A stretch of 30,666 nucleotides of DNA from Clostridia bacterium (GTDB taxonomy: Bacteria > Bacillota > Clostridia > Christensenellales > UBA1242): positions 1-30,666 of the forward strand of contig CAAFWB010000116.1 in the NCBI GenBank assembly GCA_900766395.1, given 5' to 3'. Of this stretch, positions 1 through 8,287 are shown one piece after another; position 1 is the first letter of the stretch; each line of letters opens with the position of its first letter. A program made the translations under genes and the position numbers. The notes below the pieces were generated by a model. The model worked only from the letters and a program-made list of their open reading frames with translations. It made no database searches and was not told the DNA's origin.

Positions 1-720
1 AAAGAACTTGAAAAACTCACAATCGATGATTTCAAACCAAGTTCAAGAAAATATCCTTTTATTGACTTTAAGTTTGAAACCGAAATTGGAAAAGAGATTT
101 TGCAAGTTGACCACTTGACAAAAAAAGGGTTTTTCAATGATTTGTCTTTTACTGTTGGAAAAGATGAAAAAATCGCAATTCTTTGCTCAAATTCGCTCAC
201 GGTCACAATGTTGTTTGATATCCTCATGGGGCAAGAAACGGCCGACAGCGGCTCATTCCGTTGGGGAAAGACAATCAAACCTGTTTATCTTCCACAAGAC
301 AACAGAAAGTATTTTGAGGGCTGCAAACTCTCGATTGTTGATTGGCTCAGACAATTTTCAAAAGAACAAGACATCACATTCATTCGTGGTTGGCTTGGCA
401 GAATGCTGTTTAGTGGCGAGGAAGCACTGAAACCTGTTGAAGTCCTTTCAGGTGGCGAAAAAGTGCGCTGCATGTTCTCACGAGCAATGCTTTTGAGTGG
501 AAACTTTCTTTTGTTTGATGAGCCGACAAATCACTTGGATTTGGAATCAATCACGGCACTCAACAAAGGCATGATAAACTTCAAGGGCGGAATGCTTTTT
601 GCAACACACGACCAAGAAATTATTGAAACAACAGCCAACAGAATTATTGATATTGTTGACGAAAACACAGTTGTTGATAAACTCATGACATATTCTGAAT
701 ATGTTGAGAGCATGAAATAG
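1..720 (+). CDS. ABC-F family ATPase, C-terminal part (partial)
   Basis: The frame is open to the left edge, so the start lies outside the window and what remains is the linker plus the second nucleotide-binding domain. Visible motifs are the ABC signature LSGGEKVR, Walker B LLFDEPTNHLDLES and the switch histidine in ATHD. ABC-F proteins are soluble, have two ATPase domains and act on the ribosome as translation factors or antibiotic-protection proteins; the order and spacing resemble the YbiT/YkpA branch. The Walker A site is degenerate: the segment ILCSNSLTVTML has no GxxGxGKS/T and no lysine, so this half may bind ATP poorly. The gene ends 8 nt before glyQS and is probably cotranscribed with it. 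Family assignment is firm; the subfamily is an inference. Confidence 0.9.
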   Translation, partial: KELEKLTIDDFKPSSRKYPFIDFKFETEIGKEILQVDHLTKKGFFNDLSFTVGKDEKIAILCSNSLTVTMLFDILMGQETADSGSFRWGKTIKPVYLPQDNRKYFEGCKLSIVDWLRQFSKEQDITFIRGWLGRMLFSGEEALKPVEVLSGGEKVRCMFSRAMLLSGNFLLFDEPTNHLDLESITALNKGMINFKGGMLFATHDQEIIETTANRIIDIVDENTVVDKLMTYSEYVESMK

Positions 721-728
721 GAGAAAAT

Positions 729-2126
729 ATGGAAAAAGAATATCTGACAATGGACAAGCTTATTGCACTTTGCAAAGGCAGAGGCTTTATTTATGCGGGA
801 AGTGAAATATATGATGGACTCGCAAACTCGTGGGATTATGGTCCTTTGGGTGTGGAACTAAAAAACAACATAAAAAAATTCTGGTGGCAAAGATTTGTCA
901 CAGAAAACAAATATAATGTTGGACTTGACAGTGCAATTCTCATGAATCCAAGAGTCTGGAAAGCGTCAGGTCATCTTGGTGGCTTTTCTGATCCTTTGAT
1001 GGACTGCAAATCTTGCAAAACAAGATTCCGTGCGGACAAGTTGATTGAAGATTATGTTGCGGACAACAAACTCGACATTGATATTGCGGGCTGGGAAACA
1101 GATAATGCCAAAATGGAAAAATTTATTGCTGACAATCACATCAAATGTCCACATTGCGGGAAAAGTGATTTCACACCAATCAGAAAATTTAATCTCATGT
1201 TCAAAACGTTTATGGGCGTGACAGAAGAAAGCACAAACACAATTTATCTTCGTCCAGAAACTGCACAAGGCATATTTGTTAATTTCAAAAACATTTTGAG
1301 AACAACAAGAAGCAAAATGCCAATGGGAGTTGGACAAATCGGAAAATCATTCAGAATCGAAATCACACCGAGTAATTTCATTTTTAGAATGCGTGAATTT
1401 GAACAAATGGAACTTGAATTTTTCTGCGAACCAGGAACTGACCTTGAATGGTTTGATTATTGGAGAAGCTTCTGCAAACAATGGCTTCTTGACGCAGGAA
1501 TTGATGAAAGTAATTTGAGACTTCGTGACCACTCGCCAGAAGAACTTTGTTTCTATTCAAAAGCAACAACAGACTTTGAGTTCTTGTTCCCGTTTGGTTG
1601 GGGCGAACTTTGGGGTGTTGCAGATAGAACGGATTATGACCTCAATCAACACTCAAAAGAAGCAAAAGAAGAACTCATGTATCTTGACCCAGTCACAAAC
1701 CAAAAATATGTTCCATATGTTGTTGAACCTTCTCTTGGCGTTGACAGAATGTTTCTCGCAACAATGTGCAATGCATATCACGAAGAAGTTGTGGGCGAAG
1801 GGGACACTCGTGTTGTTCTTAAACTTGCACCACACCTTGCACCATACAAAGTTGCAATTTTGCCCCTATCCAAAAAACTTTCAGAAAAAGCAGACGAAAT
1901 TTATTCAACACTTATCAAAAAGTTTTCATGCACCTATGACGAAGCGGGCTCAATTGGAAAAAGATATCGCCGTCAAGATGAAATTGGAACTCCAATGTGC
2001 GTGACGATTGACTTTGACACTTTGGAAGACGGAGCGGTGACCGTGAGAGATCGTGACACAATGGAGCAAGAAAGAATCAAAATTTGCGACCTCGAAAACT
2101 TCATTGCAAACAAAATTAAAATTTAA
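729..2126 (+). CDS. glyQS: Glycyl-tRNA synthetase, alpha2 type
   Basis: This is a class II aminoacyl-tRNA synthetase that charges tRNA-Gly with glycine in the cytosol. The 465-residue length and the start region (GRGFIYAGSEIYDGLANSWD, with DYGPLG following) match the homodimeric archaeal/eukaryotic-like GlyRS of Firmicutes rather than the alpha2beta2 GlyQ/GlyS form. Two CxxC pairs (CKSC, CPHC) flank an inserted zinc-type region near residues 95-145. The motif 2 region FRIEITPSNFIFRMREFEQM and motif 3 VEPSLGVDRMF are intact, and a C-terminal anticodon-binding domain follows from about residue 365 (PYKVAILPLSKK). The start ATG is preceded by AGGAG. No T-box leader can exist because the upstream gene ends 8 nt away. 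Confidence 0.97.
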   Translation: MEKEYLTMDKLIALCKGRGFIYAGSEIYDGLANSWDYGPLGVELKNNIKKFWWQRFVTENKYNVGLDSAILMNPRVWKASGHLGGFSDPLMDCKSCKTRFRADKLIEDYVADNKLDIDIAGWETDNAKMEKFIADNHIKCPHCGKSDFTPIRKFNLMFKTFMGVTEESTNTIYLRPETAQGIFVNFKNILRTTRSKMPMGVGQIGKSFRIEITPSNFIFRMREFEQMELEFFCEPGTDLEWFDYWRSFCKQWLLDAGIDESNLRLRDHSPEELCFYSKATTDFEFLFPFGWGELWGVADRTDYDLNQHSKEAKEELMYLDPVTNQKYVPYVVEPSLGVDRMFLATMCNAYHEEVVGEGDTRVVLKLAPHLAPYKVAILPLSKKLSEKADEIYSTLIKKFSCTYDEAGSIGKRYRRQDEIGTPMCVTIDFDTLEDGAVTVRDRDTMEQERIKICDLENFIANKIKI

Positions 2127-2140
2127 TGTTTAATAAAAAT

Positions 2141-2168
2141 AAAAACAACTCAATGCGAGTTGTTTTTT
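2141..2168. terminator. Bidirectional intrinsic terminator between glyQS and the convergent gene
   Basis: An 11-bp stem (2141-2151 with 2157-2167) contains AACAACTC/GAGTTGTT with a 5-nt loop and runs of A on the left and T on the right. It can therefore stop transcription of glyQS on the plus strand and of the alaS unit on the minus strand. Confidence 0.88.
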
Positions 2169-2173
2169 ATAAT

Positions 2174-2581
2174 TTATTTTTCAATTTCAACATTTTTTGT
2201 TTTTTGAACTGTTTTGTCAATGTATTCGTTGTATAAGTCGCCGAGTCTTGAGACGCCATATTTTTTTGTTTCACGAAGTGCAACACTTCTCATGTTTTCA
2301 ACAAAATATTTATTTCTAAACCAAGAAGTGTAGCAATAAAACATTGCAAGTGGGTTGACATCATTGATTAGGTGATACATATATCCCTTGTCACTTTTGA
2401 GTTTTCGTGAAGCATATTCCAATGCTCGAACATTATTTGCGACGGCGAGCTCCATTGCATATCCGTCACGCGAAACTTCACGCAGTTCTCCTTCCGTCAA
2501 TTTTGTGATTGACATGCCATTCTGTTCAAGCATGTCCAAAACTTCTTCATAACGCTTTGTTGACATAATTTCTCTTTTCAT
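2174..2581 (-). CDS. Hypothetical protein with DUF4116-like segment
   Basis: A 135-residue soluble protein of unknown function. The central part (GYAMELAVANNVRALEYASR, then KLKSDKGYMYHLIND) resembles the DUF4116 repeat, in which a block ending in ALxYASxxLKxDKxxxxxAI recurs; only about one copy is recognisable here. No signal peptide or membrane segment is seen. The first ATG (2587) lies directly against the AGGAG, so the second ATG at 2581, six bases downstream of AGGAG, is chosen as start. It is the last gene of the alaS transcription unit, 9 nt after the beta-repeat gene. The DUF4116 link is by eye and tentative; the role is unknown. Confidence 0.75.
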   Translation of the reverse strand: MKREIMSTKRYEEVLDMLEQNGMSITKLTEGELREVSRDGYAMELAVANNVRALEYASRKLKSDKGYMYHLINDVNPLAMFYCYTSWFRNKYFVENMRSVALRETKKYGVSRLGDLYNEYIDKTVQKTKNVEIEK

Positions 2582-2590
2582 ATTCATCTC

Positions 2591-4162
2591 CTATTTATTT
2601 GAAATTGAAATTTCATATTTTGCTGAAAGTGTGATTTTCTTTGATTCATCGCCACCATTAATCAAAACATCTTGAAATTCTTTTTTGCTGTCAGAAATTG
2701 AAGCATAATTAATGGACACATTTCTCTTTGAACTGCTTGCTGAAAGGTTAAACTTCAGGTTTTGGTCGAACTTGATGTCAATAACCGATTTGTCAGTGTT
2801 GAGAGAATTGTTTGTTCCGACAAGGTCTGAAATTGAACCTGAAATTTTTCCTTTGTTTGTTTTAACTCTGATTTCTCCTGAACAATTTGTGAGAGTAACT
2901 GGAGCACGAGTTGAAGTGACGTCGATTGAGTTTGTGCAATTTTCAAGTTTTACACTTCCTTTTTGAGTTTGAATAACAACTGAAGCACTTGCATTTTTTA
3001 TTGAAATGTTGTTGTTTTTGGAAACAATTTTTACTTTTCCGTCAATTTTCTCAATATTGACATCGCAAGTGTCTCCTTTTGGAAGATAGAACTGACCACT
3101 CAAATATTTTACGTCGAAATTTGTTGCGCTTGCATCTTCGTGACCAAGGAGTGAGCCATTGATGTTGTTTGCGAAGCATCTGCCGCGATCTCCAGTCCAT
3201 TGAATTGCGTTTGTTGGTGAACCAAGATTTACGTCGTGGAGTTTTATGTCGGCTTTTCTTGAATAGATGTTGAGTTCTTTGACAATGACATCTGCTTGAC
3301 TATCAGAAAAATTCACTTCGCCTCGGTCAGATGAAAGGTTCAAGACCATGTTTGTTTGGTTGATTGTGTTTTTGTTTGTTATTTTTCCTTTGTTTGTTGC
3401 AAGACTCATTGTTTCGCCACAAGCATAAAAGTTTTCGTTGAGTGTGATGCTTCCACTATCTGTTGTTATATCAACGTTGGCAATTGAGGAGGAACGGACT
3501 TCTGAGCCGGTTTCATTCCAGCCGCCGAGATTGACACTTCCTTTATCTGTGACGATTTTGAGCGTTGTTGTTGTTGAACTAGCAATGTTTGTTCCAAGTT
3601 TTACACTGTTTGAAAGATGATAGAATGCTTCTGGAAGATCAACAATAATATTTCCACTTCGGTTGAAGTTCAAACCATTTGGTGTGTTAAAATTAAGTGT
3701 TAGTGTTTTTGAACTGCTATCATATGTGATATTGAAATCAACTCCGTTAGGGTAGCTTGATTGTTTATAAATTCCAGAGAAATAAGAAGAGATAACAAAA
3801 GCAAATTTATCAACGGCGTTTACTAGTTCGAAATTTTCAAATCTTTGATCTTGCTTCATCTGTCTGACAACAACATCATGTGCACCGGCGTTGATAACAA
3901 GGCTTTGTACATCCGAAGCGCCAAGCATTTTGGTTTGTGCGCCAAGGTGTTTAGAGTAGTAGTCTTCACCATGAATCTGCGAATCTGATTCAGTCAAACG
4001 AGCATAGACAACTTCATTTGACGAAACTTTTGAATACACAAATCCAGCAATAGTTTTGCCTGGGGCAAGGATGAGCACTGCAATGCATATGACAAACACG
4101 CCAAGGGCAATGCCTATCAAAATAAACAGGTATGCCAACAGGCTTCTTCCTTTTTTCTTCAT
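2591..4162 (-). CDS. Membrane-anchored DUF4097-like beta-repeat protein
   Basis: This 523-residue protein has a positively charged N-terminus and one strong transmembrane segment (about residues 8-33, LLAYLFILIGIALGVFVICI), followed by a long region that is probably extracytoplasmic. That region has no catalytic motif but many short strand-turn units ending in phrases such as TDKGSVNLGG, TDSGSITLNE, TNKGKITNKN, SDRGEVNFSD and TQKGSVKLEN. Repeated xDxGxVxL turns are typical of DUF4097 and adhesin-head-like right-handed beta-helix domains. The region is rich in Ser, Asn and Thr, as expected for a surface protein. It starts 10 nt after alaS and has AGGAGG before its ATG, so it is probably cotranscribed with alaS. 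A structural or surface role is inferred; no partner is recognised. Confidence 0.8.
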   Translation of the reverse strand: MKKKGRSLLAYLFILIGIALGVFVICIAVLILAPGKTIAGFVYSKVSSNEVVYARLTESDSQIHGEDYYSKHLGAQTKMLGASDVQSLVINAGAHDVVVRQMKQDQRFENFELVNAVDKFAFVISSYFSGIYKQSSYPNGVDFNITYDSSSKTLTLNFNTPNGLNFNRSGNIIVDLPEAFYHLSNSVKLGTNIASSTTTTLKIVTDKGSVNLGGWNETGSEVRSSSIANVDITTDSGSITLNENFYACGETMSLATNKGKITNKNTINQTNMVLNLSSDRGEVNFSDSQADVIVKELNIYSRKADIKLHDVNLGSPTNAIQWTGDRGRCFANNINGSLLGHEDASATNFDVKYLSGQFYLPKGDTCDVNIEKIDGKVKIVSKNNNISIKNASASVVIQTQKGSVKLENCTNSIDVTSTRAPVTLTNCSGEIRVKTNKGKISGSISDLVGTNNSLNTDKSVIDIKFDQNLKFNLSASSSKRNVSINYASISDSKKEFQDVLINGGDESKKITLSAKYEISISNK

Positions 4163-4172
4163 AAAAACCTCC

Positions 4173-5948
4173 TTAACCGATTACAGCTTTTATACGTCTA
4201 ACTCCGCTTGAACTGCTTTCTTCTTTGATTATTTTGAATGATTTGAGTTCTCGAGTGTTGTTTGCGTGTGGACCTCCACAAATTTCTTTGCTGATATTGC
4301 CGATTGTATAGACTTTGACCTTTTCACCATATTTGTTTGCGAAAATTCCTTTTGCTCCGCTTGCACGTGCTTCGTCGAGTGTCATTTCTTCGCAGGTGAC
4401 ATCAACTTCTTTTTTGATTGCGTCGTTGACAAAGTCTTCAAGTTGTTTCAATTCTTCTGGGAGCATTTTGCGAGGGAAGTTAAAGTCAAAACGAAGTCTT
4501 TCTGGTGTTATGTTTGAACCTTTTTGAATGATGTTTGGGTCAAACAATGTTTGAAGTGCTGCAAGAAGCAGGTGAGTTGCAGTGTGAAGACGAGCAGTGT
4601 TATCAGATGTGTCACTAAGTCCACCTTTGAATGTTCCGGCGGCAGCAGTTCTTGATTTTTCTTGGTGTTCAAGAAATGCTTTGTGGTATCCTTCTTCATC
4701 AACATTATAACCGATTTCTTTTGCCATTTCAATAGTAAGTTCCAAAGGAAAACCAAATGTGTCATAAAGTCGGAAAGCGGTTTTCCCGTTTATTGTTTTG
4801 TCTTTGCTATAAAAAGCAACTTTTTCAAACTCTTTTTGTCCGAGTTGAATGGTCTTTGAAAATTTTTCGATTTCTTCGTCAAGTTCTTTCAAAATCAAAT
4901 CTTGTTTTTCTTTGATTTCAGGATAGTATTCTTGATATTCGTTCACATATATTTTTGCAACTTCAAGAATTTGTTGTTTTTCAATCGCAATTTTTCTTGC
5001 GTGATTAACGCTTCTTCGAATGAGGCGGCGAAGAACATAACCTTGTCCAACAGGAGCAGGTGTTATGCCGCTTGAAAGAATAAATACTGATGCTCTGATG
5101 TGGTCGCAAATAACACGATAGGATTTTTTGATGTTTTCTTCAACATATGGAGCATTTGCAAATTTTGAAAGATAATCAATGACATCTTTGAAAATTCCTG
5201 TGTCATAAACAGATTCAACTCCGTTGAGAACACAAACAGTGCGTTCAAGACCCATTCCAGTGTCAATGTTTGGTCGAGCAAGTTTTTCAACAGGTTGACC
5301 CGCCTCTTTGACATAGTATTGCATGAAAACATCGTTCCAAATTTCAAGATATTTTCCGCAATCGCAAGCAGGGGAGCAAGTGTCGCAGCACTTTGGTTTT
5401 CCTGTGTCGAAAAACATTTCAGTGTCTGGTCCACAAGGGCCTGTGCCACCACCAAGTGCCCACCAGTTGTTTTCTTTTGGAAGATAAAAGACTTGTGCGT
5501 CCTCAAGTCCTGCTTCAACCCAAGCATCATGTGCCTCGGTGTCGCGAGGAGCGTTTTCATCGCCAGCAAAAACTGACACTGCAAGTCTGTCTTTTGGAAT
5601 GCCAAGTTTTTCGGTGAGGAAAGCAAAACTGTTTTTTATCATTTCGCGTTTGTTGCATTCGCCCAAAGTCCAGTTGCCAAGCATTTCAAAGAATGTGCAA
5701 TGTGAAGGGTCGCCAACGTCGTCAATGTCGTTTGTTCTGATGCAGGCTTGATAGTCGCAAAGTTTGTTGCCCATTGGATGTTTTTCGCCCAAAAGATATG
5801 GGACGAGTGGGTGCATTCCAGCAGTTGTAAAAAGAACGGTTGCGTCATTTTCTGGAACAACTGATGCACTAGGAATTGTTTTGTAGCCTTTGCTTGTCCA
5901 AAATTCAAGCCAAAGTCTTTTTAGTTCATGTGTTGTAAGTTTTTTCAT
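4173..5948 (-). CDS. alaS: Alanyl-tRNA synthetase, short form lacking the C-Ala domain
   Basis: This enzyme charges tRNA-Ala and edits mischarged Ser/Gly-tRNA-Ala. The class II catalytic core is complete: RTNDIDDVGDPSHCTFFEML near residues 71-90, TGPCGPDTEMFFDTG, and NIDTGMGLERT as motif 3, with a Cys-rich insert (PKCCDTCSPACDCGKY). The tRNA-recognition helices follow (GYVLRRLIRRSVNHARKI). The editing domain keeps its zinc motifs, HxxxH (H455/H459) and CGGPH (C557/H561). The protein stops about 30 residues later at 591 residues; typical bacterial AlaRS has about 870 and ends in an oligomerisation helix and a DHHA1-type C-Ala domain. The ATG at 5948 has AGAGGAT upstream and a good promoter; the longer open frame to 6044 would start upstream of that promoter. 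Confidence 0.95.
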   Translation of the reverse strand: MKKLTTHELKRLWLEFWTSKGYKTIPSASVVPENDATVLFTTAGMHPLVPYLLGEKHPMGNKLCDYQACIRTNDIDDVGDPSHCTFFEMLGNWTLGECNKREMIKNSFAFLTEKLGIPKDRLAVSVFAGDENAPRDTEAHDAWVEAGLEDAQVFYLPKENNWWALGGGTGPCGPDTEMFFDTGKPKCCDTCSPACDCGKYLEIWNDVFMQYYVKEAGQPVEKLARPNIDTGMGLERTVCVLNGVESVYDTGIFKDVIDYLSKFANAPYVEENIKKSYRVICDHIRASVFILSSGITPAPVGQGYVLRRLIRRSVNHARKIAIEKQQILEVAKIYVNEYQEYYPEIKEKQDLILKELDEEIEKFSKTIQLGQKEFEKVAFYSKDKTINGKTAFRLYDTFGFPLELTIEMAKEIGYNVDEEGYHKAFLEHQEKSRTAAAGTFKGGLSDTSDNTARLHTATHLLLAALQTLFDPNIIQKGSNITPERLRFDFNFPRKMLPEELKQLEDFVNDAIKKEVDVTCEEMTLDEARASGAKGIFANKYGEKVKVYTIGNISKEICGGPHANNTRELKSFKIIKEESSSSGVRRIKAVIG

Positions 5949-5973
5949 ATTTATCCTCTTTATATAATAAAAA

Positions 5974-6002
5974 AGTATAACAACATAAAACAAAATTTGC
6001 AA
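5974..6002 (-). promoter_or_regulatory. Sigma-A type promoter for alaS
   Basis: On the minus strand, TTGCAA (5997-6002) and TATACT (5974-5979) are separated by exactly 17 nt. Transcription would start near 5967, leaving an untranslated leader of about 20 nt, too short for a T-box. Confidence 0.75.
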
Positions 6003-6053
6003 TAAATTGATTGAATAAAAAATATTTGCGAGAAAATTTCGCAAATATTTTGT

Positions 6054-6560
6054 TTACATACATTCGCCTTGGTCTGCGAGTGCTTTTTCAAATAGTTCTT
6101 TGTGAAGCTGTTCGTCTTCGGCAATTCGAAGCAAAAGGTTTGCAAGACTTTGGTTTTTCACGCGAGTTGCTGCCATTGAATATTCGGCAACTGCACCAGT
6201 TTCGCTGCGTATGTTATTTTTGAGGATTTTGCACATATTTTTGTCGCGGTCAACAAATATGCCACTCCAAAATTGTCCGCGCGAGTTTGCATAAACTGGG
6301 TCACCTCCAAACTCAACAATTGCTTCACCCAAAAGTTCCAAGTGTCGCATTTCCGTAATTGAAATGCCTTCCAAAAGTTTTGTCACATCAGGATTATGCT
6401 CTCCAAGAACACGTGCCTGATAGGTGTAGTTCGCGATTGCAGTAAATTCAGAAATCCTTGAAGCATAGAGATTTCGAAGGATTGCAATCGTTTCGGGGCT
6501 AAAAGATGCACCAACAAGTTCAGGATATGGTTTGTCAACTTGATAAATTGAGTTTTCCAT
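6054..6560 (-). CDS. Ferritin-like four-helix diiron protein
   Basis: A 168-residue mostly helical protein with the spaced carboxylate/histidine pattern of the ferritin-like superfamily. A glutamate lies in SRISEFTAIANYTYQAR, then ExxH in ITEMRHLELLGE, a further glutamate in RSETGAVAEYS, and a second ExxH in AEDEQLHKELFE. This supports a dinuclear iron or manganese centre and a role in metal handling or peroxide defence. It is not a classical ferritin or Dps by length or helix spacing, and resembles the small ferritin-like proteins of anaerobic Clostridia. The start is taken at 6560 because GGAGGTG lies 4-5 nt upstream; the longer frame to 6635 lacks an SD. It is divergently transcribed from asnS. 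The exact substrate is unknown. Confidence 0.85.
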   Translation of the reverse strand: MENSIYQVDKPYPELVGASFSPETIAILRNLYASRISEFTAIANYTYQARVLGEHNPDVTKLLEGISITEMRHLELLGEAIVEFGGDPVYANSRGQFWSGIFVDRDKNMCKILKNNIRSETGAVAEYSMAATRVKNQSLANLLLRIAEDEQLHKELFEKALADQGECM

Positions 6561-6623
6561 AACACCTCCAATATGCTTATTTATGATTTGAGCAAAAAAA
6601 AGGTGCGAAAGAGGGGCGAATGA

Positions 6624-6652
6624 TTGACAACGCATGGATTTAAAATTAAAAT
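6624..6652 (+). promoter_or_regulatory. Promoter for asnS
   Basis: TTGACA (6624-6629), a 17-nt spacer and TAAAAT (6647-6652) precede asnS. The predicted leader is about 14 nt, so no riboswitch or T-box fits. A short CCTC/GAGG pairing could partly mask the ribosome-binding site. Confidence 0.8.
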
Positions 6653-6672
6653 ACCTCTTATAGCGAGGACTT

Positions 6673-8058
6673 ATGAAAAAGACAGATATAAAACAAATTT
6701 ATTGTGATTTAAAAGACCTTTCAGGAAAAGCGATCAAAGTTGGTGGTTGGGTGAGAAGTGCGAGAGATATGGGCTCGTTTGCTTTTGTTGATCTCAATGA
6801 TGGAACAAGTTTCAAAGGTGCACAAATTATTGTTGGAAAAGAAGTTGAAGGTTTTGACACCATTGCAAAACTTAATGCAGGTTCATCAATTATGGTCGAA
6901 GGCGAAGTGAAAGCCACACCAGAAAACAAACAACCTTTTGATATCGTTGCAAAAAATGTTGAAGTGATTTCTGCAACAGGTTCAGATTATCCTCTTCAAA
7001 AGAAAGGACATTCTCTTGAATTTTTGAGAGAACAAGCATATCTTCGTCCAAGGACAAACTTGTTTAATGCGGTGTTCCGCATAAGAAGCGAAATTGCATA
7101 TGCGCTCCACACATTCTTCAAAAATGAAGGGTTTATTTATGTTCATACTCCAATTATCACAGGTGCTGATTGTGAGGGTGGAAGTGATGTGTTCAGAGTC
7201 ACAACTCACAATTTCTATGACAAAAAAGAAATGGAAAAAGCGACACCCGAAAATGACTTCTTTGGAAAAAATGTTTTCTTGACTCCAACCGGACAACTTG
7301 AAGGCGAAGCAATGGCTCTTGCTTTTTCAAAAGTCTATACTTTTGGACCAACATTCCGTTCTGAAAACTCAAACACCGCTCGCCATGCAAGCGAGTTTTG
7401 GATGATTGAGCCTGAAATGGCTTTCTTCAATCTTGAAGACAATATGCAACTCATTGAAAAGATGGTTAAATATCTGATCTCGTATGTATTTGAACATTGT
7501 CCAGATGAAATGGCATTCTTCAATCAGTTTGTTGACAAAACACTCATCGAAAGACTCAAACATGTTCAAAACAGTGAGTTTGGAAGAGTGACATATTCGG
7601 AGGCCGTTGAAATTCTCAAAAAGCACAATGACAAATTCGAATATAAAGTTGAGTGGGGTACAGACCTTCAAAGTGAGCATGAAAGATATCTCACAGAAGT
7701 TGTTTACAAAAAACCAATATTCCTCACAGATTTCCCAAAAGACTTCAAAGCATTCTATATGCGTCTTAATGATGATAAAAAGACAGTTGCCGCTTGCGAC
7801 CTTCTTGTTCCAGGTGTTGGAGAAATTGTTGGAGGAAGCCAACGTGAAGAAAGACTTGATGTCTTGCTTGAAATGATGGCTGAAAAAGGACTCAAAGAAA
7901 AAGACTACTGGTGGTATCTCAACCTCAGACGGTTTGGCGGTGTTGTTCATAGTGGATTTGGACTTGGGTTCGAAAGAGTAATCATGTATCTCACGGGCGT
8001 GGCAAACATTCGAGATGTTGAGCTTTTCCCTCGCACACCAAAAAATTGTGAATACTAA
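6673..8058 (+). CDS. asnS: Asparaginyl-tRNA synthetase
   Basis: A class IIb synthetase that charges tRNA-Asn directly with asparagine. The 461-residue protein has an N-terminal OB-fold anticodon-binding domain (residues about 17-105, VGGWVRSARDMGSFAFVDLN) and a catalytic domain. The AsnRS-type sequence FLREQAYLRPRTNLFNAVFR is followed by THTPII-like VHTPIITGADCEGGSDVF, motif 2 FGPTFRSENSNTARHASEFW and motif 3 GFGLGFERVIMYLTG. The linker region and the Asn-type (rather than Asp-type) insertions support AsnRS over AspRS. The start has GAGGA upstream and a strong promoter. Presence of AsnRS implies that Asn-tRNA need not be made only by transamidation. Confidence 0.97.
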   Translation: MKKTDIKQIYCDLKDLSGKAIKVGGWVRSARDMGSFAFVDLNDGTSFKGAQIIVGKEVEGFDTIAKLNAGSSIMVEGEVKATPENKQPFDIVAKNVEVISATGSDYPLQKKGHSLEFLREQAYLRPRTNLFNAVFRIRSEIAYALHTFFKNEGFIYVHTPIITGADCEGGSDVFRVTTHNFYDKKEMEKATPENDFFGKNVFLTPTGQLEGEAMALAFSKVYTFGPTFRSENSNTARHASEFWMIEPEMAFFNLEDNMQLIEKMVKYLISYVFEHCPDEMAFFNQFVDKTLIERLKHVQNSEFGRVTYSEAVEILKKHNDKFEYKVEWGTDLQSEHERYLTEVVYKKPIFLTDFPKDFKAFYMRLNDDKKTVAACDLLVPGVGEIVGGSQREERLDVLLEMMAEKGLKEKDYWWYLNLRRFGGVVHSGFGLGFERVIMYLTGVANIRDVELFPRTPKNCEY

Positions 8059-8063
8059 AAACA

Positions 8064-8094
8064 AAAAGTTCTGCACAACTTGCAGAACTTTTTT
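8064..8094. terminator. Terminator after asnS
   Basis: A 12-bp stem (AAAAGTTCTGCA at 8064-8075 with its complement at 8081-8092), a 5-nt loop and a T run. The minus strand also gives a T-rich tail, so it could stop transcripts of the convergent cdd gene. Confidence 0.9.
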
Positions 8095-8287
8095 AACTGA
8101 TGAAAAAAATAGAAGAAAAAATCAAAAATAAATAAAATTAATTCAAATTAATTAAAAATAATATTTTAAATTCATATTAATTAAAATAAAATATTAAAAA
8201 TTTAGATTAATAAATAATAATCAAGAAGGCTGAAACTCAATCAACAAAAGACTTGCAGAACACTTTGCTGAAAAATAATTTAATTTA
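8095..8287. other. Very AT-rich spacer with imperfect tandem repeat
   Basis: Almost only A and T from about 8120 to 8217. The unit ATTAATTAAAA occurs at 8147 and 8176, each preceded by TTC, and a diverged copy begins near 8206, giving a period of about 29 nt. From 8218 to 8265 the composition becomes more normal but no credible gene is seen on either strand. Confidence 0.6.

Noticed and set aside
5063..5626. Open frame of 187 codons on the minus strand inside alaS
   Set aside because: It is in a different frame of the same strand as alaS, with no conserved features; alaS explains the region.
5949..6044. Longer N-terminus for alaS
   Set aside because: The extra residues are hydrophobic and unlike AlaRS, and the region holds the promoter and ribosome-binding site for the start at 5948.
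7369..8076. Long open frame of 235 codons antisense to asnS
   Set aside because: It lies wholly opposite a strongly conserved gene, its product is rich in Cys, Phe and Asn with no family features, and it has no ribosome-binding site. It is a reading-frame shadow.
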